Origin: a virus | Length of the DNA stretch: 38,928 nucleotides | Direction: 5' to 3' (one strand) | Virus record (IMG/VR): IMGVR_UViG_3300030331_001891 | Location: 1-38,928 of that record | Part shown: in pieces, positions 22,114 through 30,428 of the stretch | Numbering within the stretch: the first letter of the stretch is position 1 | How the letters are laid out: every line of letters begins with the position of its first letter | Notes under the pieces: generated by a model | Told to the model about the DNA's origin: nothing | Seen by the model: the letters and a program-made list of their open reading frames with translations, nothing else | Databases searched by the model: none | Program-made: the position numbers and the translations under genes

Positions 22114-23872
22114 TTGTTTTAGCTATGGTACGAACAATATTTTACACCTTAATGATAGTAACCTTACCCAACTCGTTGGCACAAATGGACAAGGTAAGTC
22201 TTCCATACCACTTATTATCGAGGAAGTATTATTTAATAAGAACTCAAAAGGTATTAAGAAACAGGAAATCCAAAATAGATTCGTTAACAATGGCTATTCA
22301 ATAAATCTCACATTCTCAGTTGACGAGAATGAGTATGAAATAGATGTAAGTAGAAAAGCTAGTATAAAGTGTAAACTCTATGAAAATGGAGAGGATATTT
22401 CTAGTCATACTGCAACCAATACATATAAGACAGTCCAAGAACTACTTGGTCTTGATTTTAAGACTTTCACACAACTTGTATATCAGAATACGAACACATC
22501 ATTACAGTTTCTAACTGCGACAGATACAAATAGAAAAAAGTTTCTCATTGATTTGTTAAAGCTAGATGAGTATGTTGAGTTCTTTGAAATATTTAAAGAA
22601 GCATCGAGAGAGGTTTCTTTTGAAGTGAATAGTCTAAACAGTAAGTCTGATACAATAGTGAAATGGTTAAATGAAAACAAATTGGAGAGTATAGAACTAC
22701 TTCCAATAAAAAACTTACCAAAATATTCACAAAAAGACGAAGAAGATTTACAGTCTTTACGAAACGATTTTGAAAAAATTTCCGAAAAAAATAAAAAAAT
22801 TATAGACAATAATTCTAATATAGAACAGCTGAAGGAACTCGAGACTAACGAGTATCTCTCTTTTCAAGGCGAGGTGATTGACCTTGACGCTAAACAGCAG
22901 AAACTTGGCACTATAAGTGCACAATTATCTGATGCCCAAGCGCACTTGGACAAAATCTCAGAACTTGAAGGCGTGTGCCCTACCTGTGAACAGGAGATAG
23001 ATTGGAACCAAATGGAAGAAATTCGAATGGGCTATGTGCGTACCATTACACGTGGCGCAGATGACTACGAAGATATTGAAGAAGAAATAGACCGTGCAAA
23101 AGAACACAATCAAAAAGTTAGACTCAGAGATACATACCAAAGACAATTTGAACAATTAATGAGAGTTGTGGACAATAGTCTACCTTCTCAAATTTTAGAC
23201 GGTGACGCACTTTCTTCCCAAATTGACGAACTTACTTCCAAGATACAGGATATTCGTTCTGAGATAGAGCATGTAAGCAAAGAGAATCAAATGGCGGAAC
23301 GCCATAATACTCGTATCTCAATCATACAAGAACAAACGGAAGAAATGGAGAGACAGTTGGAAGAAATTGTCGCAGCTTTGGGTGAAGTAGAAGAAAAGTC
23401 TGCTCACTTGGAGATATTGAAGAAAGCATTTAGTACAAACGGACTACTTGCATACAAGATTGAAAATCTAGTAAAAGACTTAGAACAACTAACAAATGAA
23501 TATCTTGCAGAACTATCAGATGGTAGATTTAGTTTGGAGTTTGTTGTTACGAATGACAAACTGAATGTAGAGATTACAGATAATGCAAAAGTAGTAGATA
23601 TACTTGCGTTATCATCTGGAGAACTTGCAAGAGTAAATACAGCAACGCTACTAGCAATACGAAAACTTATGAGTAGTATTTCTAGTTCAAGGATTAATAC
23701 ACTATTTTTAGATGAAGTTATAAATGTTTTGGACGAGCAAGGTAGAGAAAAGATAGTAGAGATACTATTGAGAGAAGACTTGAATACTTATATAGTATCT
23801 CATGGTTGGACACACCCACTCCTTGCAAAAATAGAAGTCATCAAAGAAGATAATATTAGTCATCTGGAATGA
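22082..23872 (+). CDS. SbcC/Rad50/gp46-like SMC ATPase
   Basis: A 596-residue ATPase of the Rad50 type. Walker A is GTNGQGKSS (about residues 34-42). A long coiled coil (about 170-440) is interrupted by a zinc hook CPTC. The ABC signature is LSSGELARVN, Walker B is TLFLDEV followed by the D-loop NVLDEQ, and the H-loop is IVSHGW. It drives the SbcD-like nuclease in end resection and recombination-dependent replication. Coiled-coil length is short for Rad50, as in phage gp46. Confidence 0.93.
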   Translation: MITLKTLRWDNCFSYGTNNILHLNDSNLTQLVGTNGQGKSSIPLIIEEVLFNKNSKGIKKQEIQNRFVNNGYSINLTFSVDENEYEIDVSRKASIKCKLYENGEDISSHTATNTYKTVQELLGLDFKTFTQLVYQNTNTSLQFLTATDTNRKKFLIDLLKLDEYVEFFEIFKEASREVSFEVNSLNSKSDTIVKWLNENKLESIELLPIKNLPKYSQKDEEDLQSLRNDFEKISEKNKKIIDNNSNIEQLKELETNEYLSFQGEVIDLDAKQQKLGTISAQLSDAQAHLDKISELEGVCPTCEQEIDWNQMEEIRMGYVRTITRGADDYEDIEEEIDRAKEHNQKVRLRDTYQRQFEQLMRVVDNSLPSQILDGDALSSQIDELTSKIQDIRSEIEHVSKENQMAERHNTRISIIQEQTEEMERQLEEIVAALGEVEEKSAHLEILKKAFSTNGLLAYKIENLVKDLEQLTNEYLAELSDGRFSLEFVVTNDKLNVEITDNAKVVDILALSSGELARVNTATLLAIRKLMSSISSSRINTLFLDEVINVLDEQGREKIVEILLREDLNTYIVSHGWTHPLLAKIEVIKEDNISHLE

Positions 23873-23873
23873 T

Positions 23874-24032
23874 ATGGACGAAACAGATACATTTTGGTAT
23901 CACGAATGTCCTCACACAGGCAAGAAAGTTTACTTGCCAATCGATTGGAAGTGCCCAGACTGTGTGTTGGCAAATATGAACAAAAAAGAAAAGGAAACAG
24001 ATAGTGGTAAACTCACGACAGAAGGGGAGTAA
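23874..24032 (+). CDS. Small Cys-rich protein, possible zinc ribbon, 52 aa
   Basis: ATG 23874 follows the SbcC stop. The protein has WYHECPHTGKKVYL and then WKCPDC, four candidate metal ligands (C, H, C, C) as in small zinc ribbons, and a Lys/Glu-rich tail. It overlaps the next gene (GTG 24004). Zinc binding is inferred from spacing only. It lies between recombination genes and could be an adapter, or not a gene. Confidence 0.5.
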   Translation: MDETDTFWYHECPHTGKKVYLPIDWKCPDCVLANMNKKEKETDSGKLTTEGE

Positions 24033-24495
24033 TGCAGAACTAAAAGTAGCTGCTATGCTCAAAACATATACAGGGTTAGACTTTATAGGCACTCCAGGGA
24101 GTGGTAGTGGTAAAATTAAAGGCGACTTGTATGTCTTAGATAAACACAATATATTTATGATAGAAGTCAAGCACTATCGAGATATGGCGTTCAATCAAAA
24201 AATATTTACACAAAAAAATAATAATTTTGTAAAGTGGTGGACAAAGGCTATTGCACAGGCAAAAGAAATGGAACAAGAGCCTCTACTAATTATGAAGCAG
24301 AATTACTCGCAATGGTATATTGCAACTACAAGAAAGCCTGTGAACACAAAACGATATATGTACATAAACTGGCTCGGTGCATATATTGTATTAGCAGATA
24401 AGTGGCTGGAATACGAAAAAGTGGAATTTACAAATGGCGATAAACTTCTCAAGCCTTGGGAACCAGATCCAGAATGGGAACTTACTGATAGTTGA
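24004..24495 (+). CDS. PD-(D/E)XK nuclease, resolvase-like
   Basis: A 163-residue protein opening NSRQKGSNAELKVAAML (conserved Glu), then TPGSGSGKIKGDLYVLDK and FMIEVKHYRDM. Asp in GDL plus E-V-K form a PD-(D/E)XK catalytic core of the VRR-NUC/Hjc/RecB type. It may resolve Holliday junctions or trim DNA next to the gp46/47 pair. GTG 24004 is the start with GGAAA upstream. It overlaps the FEN gene by 62 nt. Confidence 0.75.
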   Translation: MVNSRQKGSNAELKVAAMLKTYTGLDFIGTPGSGSGKIKGDLYVLDKHNIFMIEVKHYRDMAFNQKIFTQKNNNFVKWWTKAIAQAKEMEQEPLLIMKQNYSQWYIATTRKPVNTKRYMYINWLGAYIVLADKWLEYEKVEFTNGDKLLKPWEPDPEWELTDS

Positions 24496-25297
24496 TGGAC
24501 TTAATGTTGCGTTTCGTTGGAAACATTCGAAGCAATTAGAGTTCAAACATGACTATGTAAGAACTGTTGAAAGTTTGGCAAAATCCTACAACTGTGGGAA
24601 TATTATAGTACTAGCTGATGGTGGTAGTACTTATAGAAAAAATATCTATCCTGAATACAAGGCAAATAGAAAAGATAGATATGCAGAACAGACACCACAA
24701 GAACAAGCAGAATTCGAACAGTTTATGGGCGAGTTCAGTAGTGCCTTTACAAATCTAAAAAAGAGAGGACACTTAACAATAAAACAAAAAGGACTAGAGG
24801 CTGATGATTTGGCAGCTTGGATAGTCGGAAAGAAAGATACATTTGGTATAGATGAAATATGGTTGATATCATCAGATAAAGACTGGGATTTACTTATATC
24901 AGATAAAGTATCTAGATTTAGTACAGTAACTAGAAAAGAGATTACTCTTGATACTTGGGACGACCATTATGATGTTGAGCCAGATAAATATCTAACGCTC
25001 AAATGTCTAGCAGGAGATACTGGGGACAATGTTCCTGGCATAGCTGGTATTGGCCCAAAAAGAGCTGTATCATTAATCGAACAGTATGGAGACTTATTTG
25101 ATATTTATAATGCTTGTCCAATAGACAGTCATTATAAATTTATACAAAGTCTCAATGAACACGCAGACAGACTGTTGCTCAACGCAGAACTCATGGATTT
25201 GGAGAGTTATTCCGAGCAGGCACTCATAGAAGCAGACATGAATTTAGAGGACTTGTCCTCACAAATATTGGAGTATTTGAATGAAGTTAGAGATTGA
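24434..25297 (+). CDS. 5'-3' exonuclease / flap endonuclease (T4 RNase H- and T5 D15-like)
   Basis: A 287-residue FEN-family nuclease that removes RNA primers and flaps, the activity missing from the polymerase. Motifs: LLIVDGLNVAFRW (Asp), YRKNIYPEYKANRK (clamp), GLEADDLAAW (Glu/Asp/Asp), LISSDKDWDLL and GDTGDNVPGIAGIGPKRA, the H3TH domain with K+ loop. ATG 24434 lies inside the previous gene. Coupled to NrdA by a 17-nt overlap. Confidence 0.93.
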   Translation: MAINFSSLGNQIQNGNLLIVDGLNVAFRWKHSKQLEFKHDYVRTVESLAKSYNCGNIIVLADGGSTYRKNIYPEYKANRKDRYAEQTPQEQAEFEQFMGEFSSAFTNLKKRGHLTIKQKGLEADDLAAWIVGKKDTFGIDEIWLISSDKDWDLLISDKVSRFSTVTRKEITLDTWDDHYDVEPDKYLTLKCLAGDTGDNVPGIAGIGPKRAVSLIEQYGDLFDIYNACPIDSHYKFIQSLNEHADRLLLNAELMDLESYSEQALIEADMNLEDLSSQILEYLNEVRD

Positions 25298-27047
25298 TTA
25301 TAGCAAAGATAGTTTGCTAACCGATTTTAGTAAGAAAACTCTTCAAGATAGATATTTAGTTGGTGATGAACAATCACCTCAGGAAGCATTTGCACGGGCA
25401 GCTTCAGCGTTTGCTGATGACCAAGACCATGCACAAAGAATTTATGATTACGCTAGTAATTTATGGTTTATGTTTGCAACTCCTGTACTATCTAATGGAG
25501 GCACTCAGCGTGGCCTACCTATCAGTTGTTTTCTTAATTATGTAGATGACAGTAGAGAGGGTATTACTGGTCATTATACAGAAAATGCTTATCTATCATC
25601 AATGGGTGGTGGTATAGGTGGTAGCTGGAGTGATGTTCGTGCACAGGGCACAAAGACATCAAAAGGCTCAGAAAGTACAGGAGTTATACCTTTTATGAAA
25701 GTAGTAGATTCAGAAATGCTTGCTTTCTCTCAAGGTGTAACTCGTAGGGGTAGTTATGCTTCATACTTACACATGAGTCACCCCGAAATAGAGGAGTTTC
25801 TAGATGTTAGAAAACCAACTGGTGGCGACACAAATCGTAAGTGTATTAACCTACATCATGGTGTTGTTATACCAGATAAGTTCATGGAAGTTATCCATAG
25901 AGCTACAAAAGAACAAGACTTCAATGATGATTGGGATTTAATTGACCCACACTCAGGAGAAGTTAAAAAGACAGTAAGTGCAAGAACACTTTGGGTAAAA
26001 CTATTGCAGAATCGTATGGAAACAGGAGAACCTTATCTTATGTTTGAAGATGCAGTTCAGTCAGATTTACCTAATTTTCAGAAGAAAAAAGGATTAAGAG
26101 TAAATCATAGTAATCTTTGCTCTGAAATTACACTTGCTACAAATGAAGAAAGAACAGCAGTATGTTGTTTATCTAGTGTAAATCTGGAATATTTTGATGA
26201 ATGGAGCAAAGTACCAGCATTTATACCTGACCTAGTAAGATTTCTAGATAATGTATTAACATACTTTATAGAGAATGCACCAAATGAACTAGAAAAAGCT
26301 AAATATAGTGCTTCTAGAGAAAGAAGTATTGGTTTAGGTGCAATGGGATTCCATGCTTACTTACAGAAAAATAATTTGCCCTTTGAAGGAATGTGGGCAA
26401 GTGCTAAAAATGATTCTATGTTTAAGCATATAAAGAATCAAGCTCAAAAAGAAACACAAAAACTTGCAATAGAAAGAGGTGCTTGCCCAGATGATGATTC
26501 TTGCTCAGTAAGAAATGCACATCTATTGGCGATTGCTCCTAATGCAAGTAGTTCTATTATATGTGGAAATACAAGCCCTAGTATAGAACCTTTTCGTGCT
26601 AATGCTTATACTCAAAAAACTAAATCTGGGTCATATTTGCAGAAAAATAAATTCCTAGAAGAAGTGTTGGAAACTTACGGAGAAAATACAGATACAACAT
26701 GGTCTAGTATTATATCTAATAAAGGTAGTGTTCAACATTTAGACTTTTTATCTGCTGATGAAAAAGAAGTTTTCAAAACAGCAGTAGAAATTAATCAGGC
26801 ATGGGTAGTAGAACACGCTAGTGCAAGGCAAGAGTATATTTGTCAATCACAAAGTGTAAATCTTTTCTTTCCGCCAGATGTAAACAAAGGTGATTTGCAC
26901 AATATTCATATGTTAGCATGGGCTAAAAATATGAAAACGCTTTACTATTTACGAAGTGAAGCTATAAGTCGTGCAGATAATGTATCAAATCAAGTAAAAA
27001 GGGAGATAATCTTTGAACAACAGGATTGTCTTAGTTGTGAAGGATAA
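25281..27047 (+). CDS. nrdA: Class I ribonucleotide reductase, large subunit
   Basis: A 588-residue catalytic subunit. The redox Cys pair is C83 (PISCFLN) with C295/296 (TAVCCLSS); N278-x-C280-x-E282 (NLCSE) is the active-site triad. KTLYYLRSE carries the Tyr-Tyr radical relay and the C-terminus QQDCLSCEG has the shuttle CxxC. It starts at the catalytic barrel: the N-terminal ATP-cone domain (about 100 residues in E. coli NrdA) is absent, so dATP feedback inhibition is predicted to be lost. Works with NrdB at 27050 and the glutaredoxin at 1777. Confidence 0.95.
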   Translation: MKLEIDYSKDSLLTDFSKKTLQDRYLVGDEQSPQEAFARAASAFADDQDHAQRIYDYASNLWFMFATPVLSNGGTQRGLPISCFLNYVDDSREGITGHYTENAYLSSMGGGIGGSWSDVRAQGTKTSKGSESTGVIPFMKVVDSEMLAFSQGVTRRGSYASYLHMSHPEIEEFLDVRKPTGGDTNRKCINLHHGVVIPDKFMEVIHRATKEQDFNDDWDLIDPHSGEVKKTVSARTLWVKLLQNRMETGEPYLMFEDAVQSDLPNFQKKKGLRVNHSNLCSEITLATNEERTAVCCLSSVNLEYFDEWSKVPAFIPDLVRFLDNVLTYFIENAPNELEKAKYSASRERSIGLGAMGFHAYLQKNNLPFEGMWASAKNDSMFKHIKNQAQKETQKLAIERGACPDDDSCSVRNAHLLAIAPNASSSIICGNTSPSIEPFRANAYTQKTKSGSYLQKNKFLEEVLETYGENTDTTWSSIISNKGSVQHLDFLSADEKEVFKTAVEINQAWVVEHASARQEYICQSQSVNLFFPPDVNKGDLHNIHMLAWAKNMKTLYYLRSEAISRADNVSNQVKREIIFEQQDCLSCEG

Positions 27048-27049
27048 CT

Positions 27050-28006
27050 ATGTTATTAAAAGAAAGAGAATACTATAAACCTTTTAAATATCCTTGGGCA
27101 TTTGAAAACTATAAAAAACAACAACAAATGCATTGGTTACCAGATGAAGTGCCTCTACAAGATGATATAAAGGATTATAAAGAAAAATTAAGTGATGGAG
27201 AACGAACATTATTAGATAATATATTTAAGTTTTTCACACAAGCAGATGTAGATGTATGTGGGGGTTATGCCCACCACTATTTACCTACATTTAAACAACC
27301 AGAAGTAAGAATGATGCTAGTAAGTTATGCTGCTATGGAAGCAGTACATCAAGAAGCATACTCACTACTTCTGGAGACTTTAGGAAAGTCAGAAGACATG
27401 TACCAAGAATTTTTTGACATACATGCTATGATGGAGAAACACGAATACTTACAAGATTTTAGTATGGAAACTCCATTTGATATGGCAAAAACAATGGCAG
27501 TATATAGTGCATTTACAGAGGGTGTTCAATTATTTAGTAGTTTTGCTATATTATTGAACTATCCTAGACATAACTTAATGAAAGGTATGGGACAGATTGT
27601 TACATGGAGTATTCGTGATGAATCACTACATGTTGAAGGTTTATCAAAACTATTCAGAACTTTCATGCAGGAAAATCCAGAATTATGGACTGATAAGTTA
27701 AAATATGAAATTTACTGTGCTGCTGAAAAGACTGTGGAATTAGAGGATAACTTTATTGATATTTGTTTTGATAAAGCAGATGTTCCTGATTTAACAGCAA
27801 AAGAAGTAAAGGAATATATTCGTTATATTGCGGATAGAAGATTGCTAGGAATAGGTATGAAAAAGATATTTCATAGTACAGAAAATCCTTTACCTTGGAT
27901 TGACATGCAAGTAAACGCAGTTGAGCATACCAACTTTTTTGAAAATCGTGCTACCGAGTATGCTAAGGCTAGTACACAAGGAAATTGGCAGGATATATTT
28001 AAATGA
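27050..28006 (+). CDS. nrdB: Class I ribonucleotide reductase, small subunit
   Basis: A 318-residue ferritin-like radical subunit. Metal ligands: Asp in FFTQADVDV, Glu and His in AMEAVHQEAYS, Glu in AFTEGVQLF and Glu/His in SIRDESLHVEG. The radical Tyr is in place (H-Q-E-A-Y, as E. coli Tyr122). The C-terminus GNWQDIFK is the peptide that docks on NrdA. Directly after NrdA. It overlaps the next gene by ATGA. Confidence 0.95.
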   Translation: MLLKEREYYKPFKYPWAFENYKKQQQMHWLPDEVPLQDDIKDYKEKLSDGERTLLDNIFKFFTQADVDVCGGYAHHYLPTFKQPEVRMMLVSYAAMEAVHQEAYSLLLETLGKSEDMYQEFFDIHAMMEKHEYLQDFSMETPFDMAKTMAVYSAFTEGVQLFSSFAILLNYPRHNLMKGMGQIVTWSIRDESLHVEGLSKLFRTFMQENPELWTDKLKYEIYCAAEKTVELEDNFIDICFDKADVPDLTAKEVKEYIRYIADRRLLGIGMKKIFHSTENPLPWIDMQVNAVEHTNFFENRATEYAKASTQGNWQDIFK

Positions 28007-28236
28007 GTACTCAAGTAGACCAAGAGCCGATTTTAGAAATAGATGGAGAAAAGCATATTATATCAGAGTTATCTGATGAAGCAAGAGTATTAGTTAATAG
28101 AATTCAGTTAAATGAAAATGAGTTAATTAATGCACAAATAGTAGTAGAAAGATTAATGTTATCGAAAGATGCATATACACGTAGACTCAAAGAAGCTATT
28201 GCAGCTCCACCTGTGGAAGAATCGGACGATTCTTAA
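28003..28236 (+). CDS. DUF6447-like small coiled-coil protein, 77 aa
   Basis: A 77-residue protein with a short strand (ILEIDGEKHIISELSDEA) then a long helix (LVNRIQLNENELINAQIVVERLM) and an acidic end (VEESDDS). This layout fits small phage proteins of the DUF6447 kind, from memory. No function is known. It is the last gene of the plus-strand operon before the terminator. Confidence 0.6.
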   Translation: MSTQVDQEPILEIDGEKHIISELSDEARVLVNRIQLNENELINAQIVVERLMLSKDAYTRRLKEAIAAPPVEESDDS

Positions 28237-28240
28237 AATG

Positions 28241-28265
28241 AAAAACCCGCACTTAGCGGGTTTTT
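28241..28265. terminator. Bidirectional intrinsic terminator between converging operons
   Basis: A perfect 10-bp stem (AAAAACCCGC, 28241-28250; GCGGGTTTTT, 28256-28265) has a five-base ACTTA loop. It carries an A-tract on one side and a T-tract on the other, so it works in both directions. It separates the plus-strand replication/nucleotide operon from the minus-strand fibre operon, whose last stop is at 28266-28268. Confidence 0.93.
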
Positions 28266-30158
28266 TTATGCTTCTAATGTAGCTATTCTGGCTTCTAATT
28301 CTTTGATTGTTTCTATCAAAAGTGGTACTAATTTACCATAAGATACACCTTTTAGTCCGGGAGATGATGTTGTAACAACTTCTGGTACTACAGCTTCTAC
28401 TTCCTGAGCAATTAAACCCATATGAGTATCGGTTCCTCTATTTTCTGTATCTTTCCAAGTGTGATATACTCCTCTAAGTTGTTTTAATTTTGTTGTTGCA
28501 TTACTAATTGTTGTAATATTTTCTTTTTCTGTTATATCTGATATATCATTAAAACCTGTATTATAAGAAATATAACCTGTATAAGTATTACCAGCAGCAA
28601 AATGCAAATCATTTAAAGATGTTTTCAGACAGTTATATTGCCCTGCTGAGTATCCTGGAAGATTACCACCTATTTCAATATAGTGCGTTGCTGATTGATT
28701 ATGTGTTAACTCATCGACTCTTAACACAGAACCTTTTCCATACGAACTATAAGTAGAACCTCCGTTATTTTCTACTATAAATTTGCCTTCATGATTGAGA
28801 TATGCATGTCTACGGTTAGTACCACTAGTTGCTGTATAGAAATCTAATGCTGCCTTTTTTGAGGCAGCTGTTTCGTTATAGGCACCCTCTCTACGGCATA
28901 CAAGTTTTGCTGCATGACCTTGACCACTATGTGTTCGATGTTCAAAAATTAAAGAACTAGTTGCGGCACCATCGTTATATCTATCATTTTTAATAAGCAC
29001 TCCAATATCTCCCTGATAAACACTGCCATAAACTGCTAATTTAGAATATGAACTATAGTCGGATCCGTTTCCAATATGAGCGGTATCAATTACCTGCAAT
29101 TTAGCAACTGGAGTAGTTGTTCCGATTCCAACATTGCCTGAACTATCAATACGCATTCTTTCTGTATCGTTAGTTCCAAATGTTAATGGATATGCTTGCT
29201 TGTTAGTAATAGCTAATTGATTATTCACAACACCTTGTATTCTTCCAAAGACACCCTCACTACCTGTAGTTTTAAAGTCTATTATTCCACCAGTTGAATC
29301 TGCTAAAGAAGCTACTACATATCCACTAAAATTTGCAGGTGAAGTATCGCCTAAACCTAAATTACCATTAGCATCAACACGCATTTTTTCGGATCTGCCA
29401 GAACCTGTTAAAATACTTACAAAACCTGTAGAAGTTACTGCCATATTATCAGCACTGTGATTATAAGCAATTTGACCTCTATATTGCGCATCTCCACTTG
29501 TACCATCTGCAAATAATAGATAATTCCATTGGCCAGTTCCAGTACTTGCTAAAGTTATACCTCCTTCGCCTGTTCCTGTACCAACTACTAAATTGTCTCC
29601 TCCTGAATAATAGTTTGTAGGAGTAGTAACTCCAATACCAACATTACCTGAACTATCGATGCGCATTCTTTCAGTTGTTGTATCAGGGTTGCCATTTGTT
29701 CCACCAGTTCTTAAAATAACAGCACCAGAAGCACCATTAGCTGAAAGTGTTAAATGAACATTAGAGCCACCTGATGCTATAAATGCTGTAGCATCTGAAT
29801 CGCCTACTGTAAGTCTTTTTGTTGGTGAAGTACCAATTCCAACATTTTCACTACTATCAATCGTAATTGCTGTAGCATCTGCACTTGAACTTATACCTGA
29901 TATTGCAACAGTAGAAAATGATAAAGTACCTGAACCATTAGTTACAAGTGCTTGACCACTTGAGCCATCTGATACATTTAATTGAGCTATACCGATGGCA
30001 TTATCGGCTATTTGGTCAGATAAAGCGTCTGCAGCTATATGTCTAGCTAAAATTTGGTTATTTGCTATTTTTGTTGCGTCAATTGAATTATCAGCAATAT
30101 TTGCTGATGTTAATGAGTTTACTGCTACTACGCTTGTTGTTATCTTAGTTAATGCCAT
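28266..30158 (-). CDS. Tail fibre with S74 chaperone domain (paralogue 1)
   Basis: A 630-residue fibre. Residues 1-10 (MALTKITTSV) are a likely attachment or cap segment. About five decapeptide repeats follow (IADNSIDATK type). The shaft contains ERMRIDSSGNVGIGTTTP repeats typical of long phage fibres. The C-terminal 91 residues, from Ser540-Asp541 (SDITEKENIT), form an S74 intramolecular chaperone with THMGLIAQEVEAVVPEVV and VSYGKLVPLL. The family self-cleaves at Ser-Asp after trimerisation. It is last in the minus-strand fibre operon. Receptor binding is inferred for the segment just before the S74 domain. Confidence 0.88.
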   Translation of the reverse strand: MALTKITTSVVAVNSLTSANIADNSIDATKIANNQILARHIAADALSDQIADNAIGIAQLNVSDGSSGQALVTNGSGTLSFSTVAISGISSSADATAITIDSSENVGIGTSPTKRLTVGDSDATAFIASGGSNVHLTLSANGASGAVILRTGGTNGNPDTTTERMRIDSSGNVGIGVTTPTNYYSGGDNLVVGTGTGEGGITLASTGTGQWNYLLFADGTSGDAQYRGQIAYNHSADNMAVTSTGFVSILTGSGRSEKMRVDANGNLGLGDTSPANFSGYVVASLADSTGGIIDFKTTGSEGVFGRIQGVVNNQLAITNKQAYPLTFGTNDTERMRIDSSGNVGIGTTTPVAKLQVIDTAHIGNGSDYSSYSKLAVYGSVYQGDIGVLIKNDRYNDGAATSSLIFEHRTHSGQGHAAKLVCRREGAYNETAASKKAALDFYTATSGTNRRHAYLNHEGKFIVENNGGSTYSSYGKGSVLRVDELTHNQSATHYIEIGGNLPGYSAGQYNCLKTSLNDLHFAAGNTYTGYISYNTGFNDISDITEKENITTISNATTKLKQLRGVYHTWKDTENRGTDTHMGLIAQEVEAVVPEVVTTSSPGLKGVSYGKLVPLLIETIKELEARIATLEA

Positions 30159-30168
30159 AATTTATCCT

Positions 30169-30423
30169 TTACACTGCGCTTGAAGTTGCATCAGCCGCTC
30201 TTTCTACAACCTTTAAATCATATGCTTGTTGTACTTGTGCAGCTTCTCCTACTGCTAATGCAATTTCATTTTCATTGCAATGAGCAATAAGTTTTTCTAA
30301 AATTATTTTCTTTGATATTTCTGCTCTTACATCAAAAGCGTTTTGAATCCATTCTTGAACATCGGCCATTTCAACCTCTGCTGATTTAAATTGTGTGTCT
30401 GTTATTTTTATTGTTATATCCAT
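30169..30423 (-). CDS. Small hypothetical protein within the fibre operon, 84 aa
   Basis: Read on the minus strand, start at 30423 (MDITIKITDTQFK) with GGAT purines upstream, end at 30169. Mixed alpha/beta with an Ala-rich C-terminal helix (ALAVGEAAQVQQAYDLK). It lies between two fibres and is the only non-fibre gene in the array. It could be a fibre-assembly factor or a baseplate adaptor; nothing in the sequence decides this. Confidence 0.65.
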   Translation of the reverse strand: MDITIKITDTQFKSAEVEMADVQEWIQNAFDVRAEISKKIILEKLIAHCNENEIALAVGEAAQVQQAYDLKVVERAADATSSAV

Positions 30424-30428
30424 AATTA

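Noticed and set aside
22483-22809. Minus-strand 108-aa frame inside the SbcC-like gene
   Set aside because: Phe/Ser-rich shadow of a Lys/Asn-rich coiled coil; the sense gene has clear motifs throughout.
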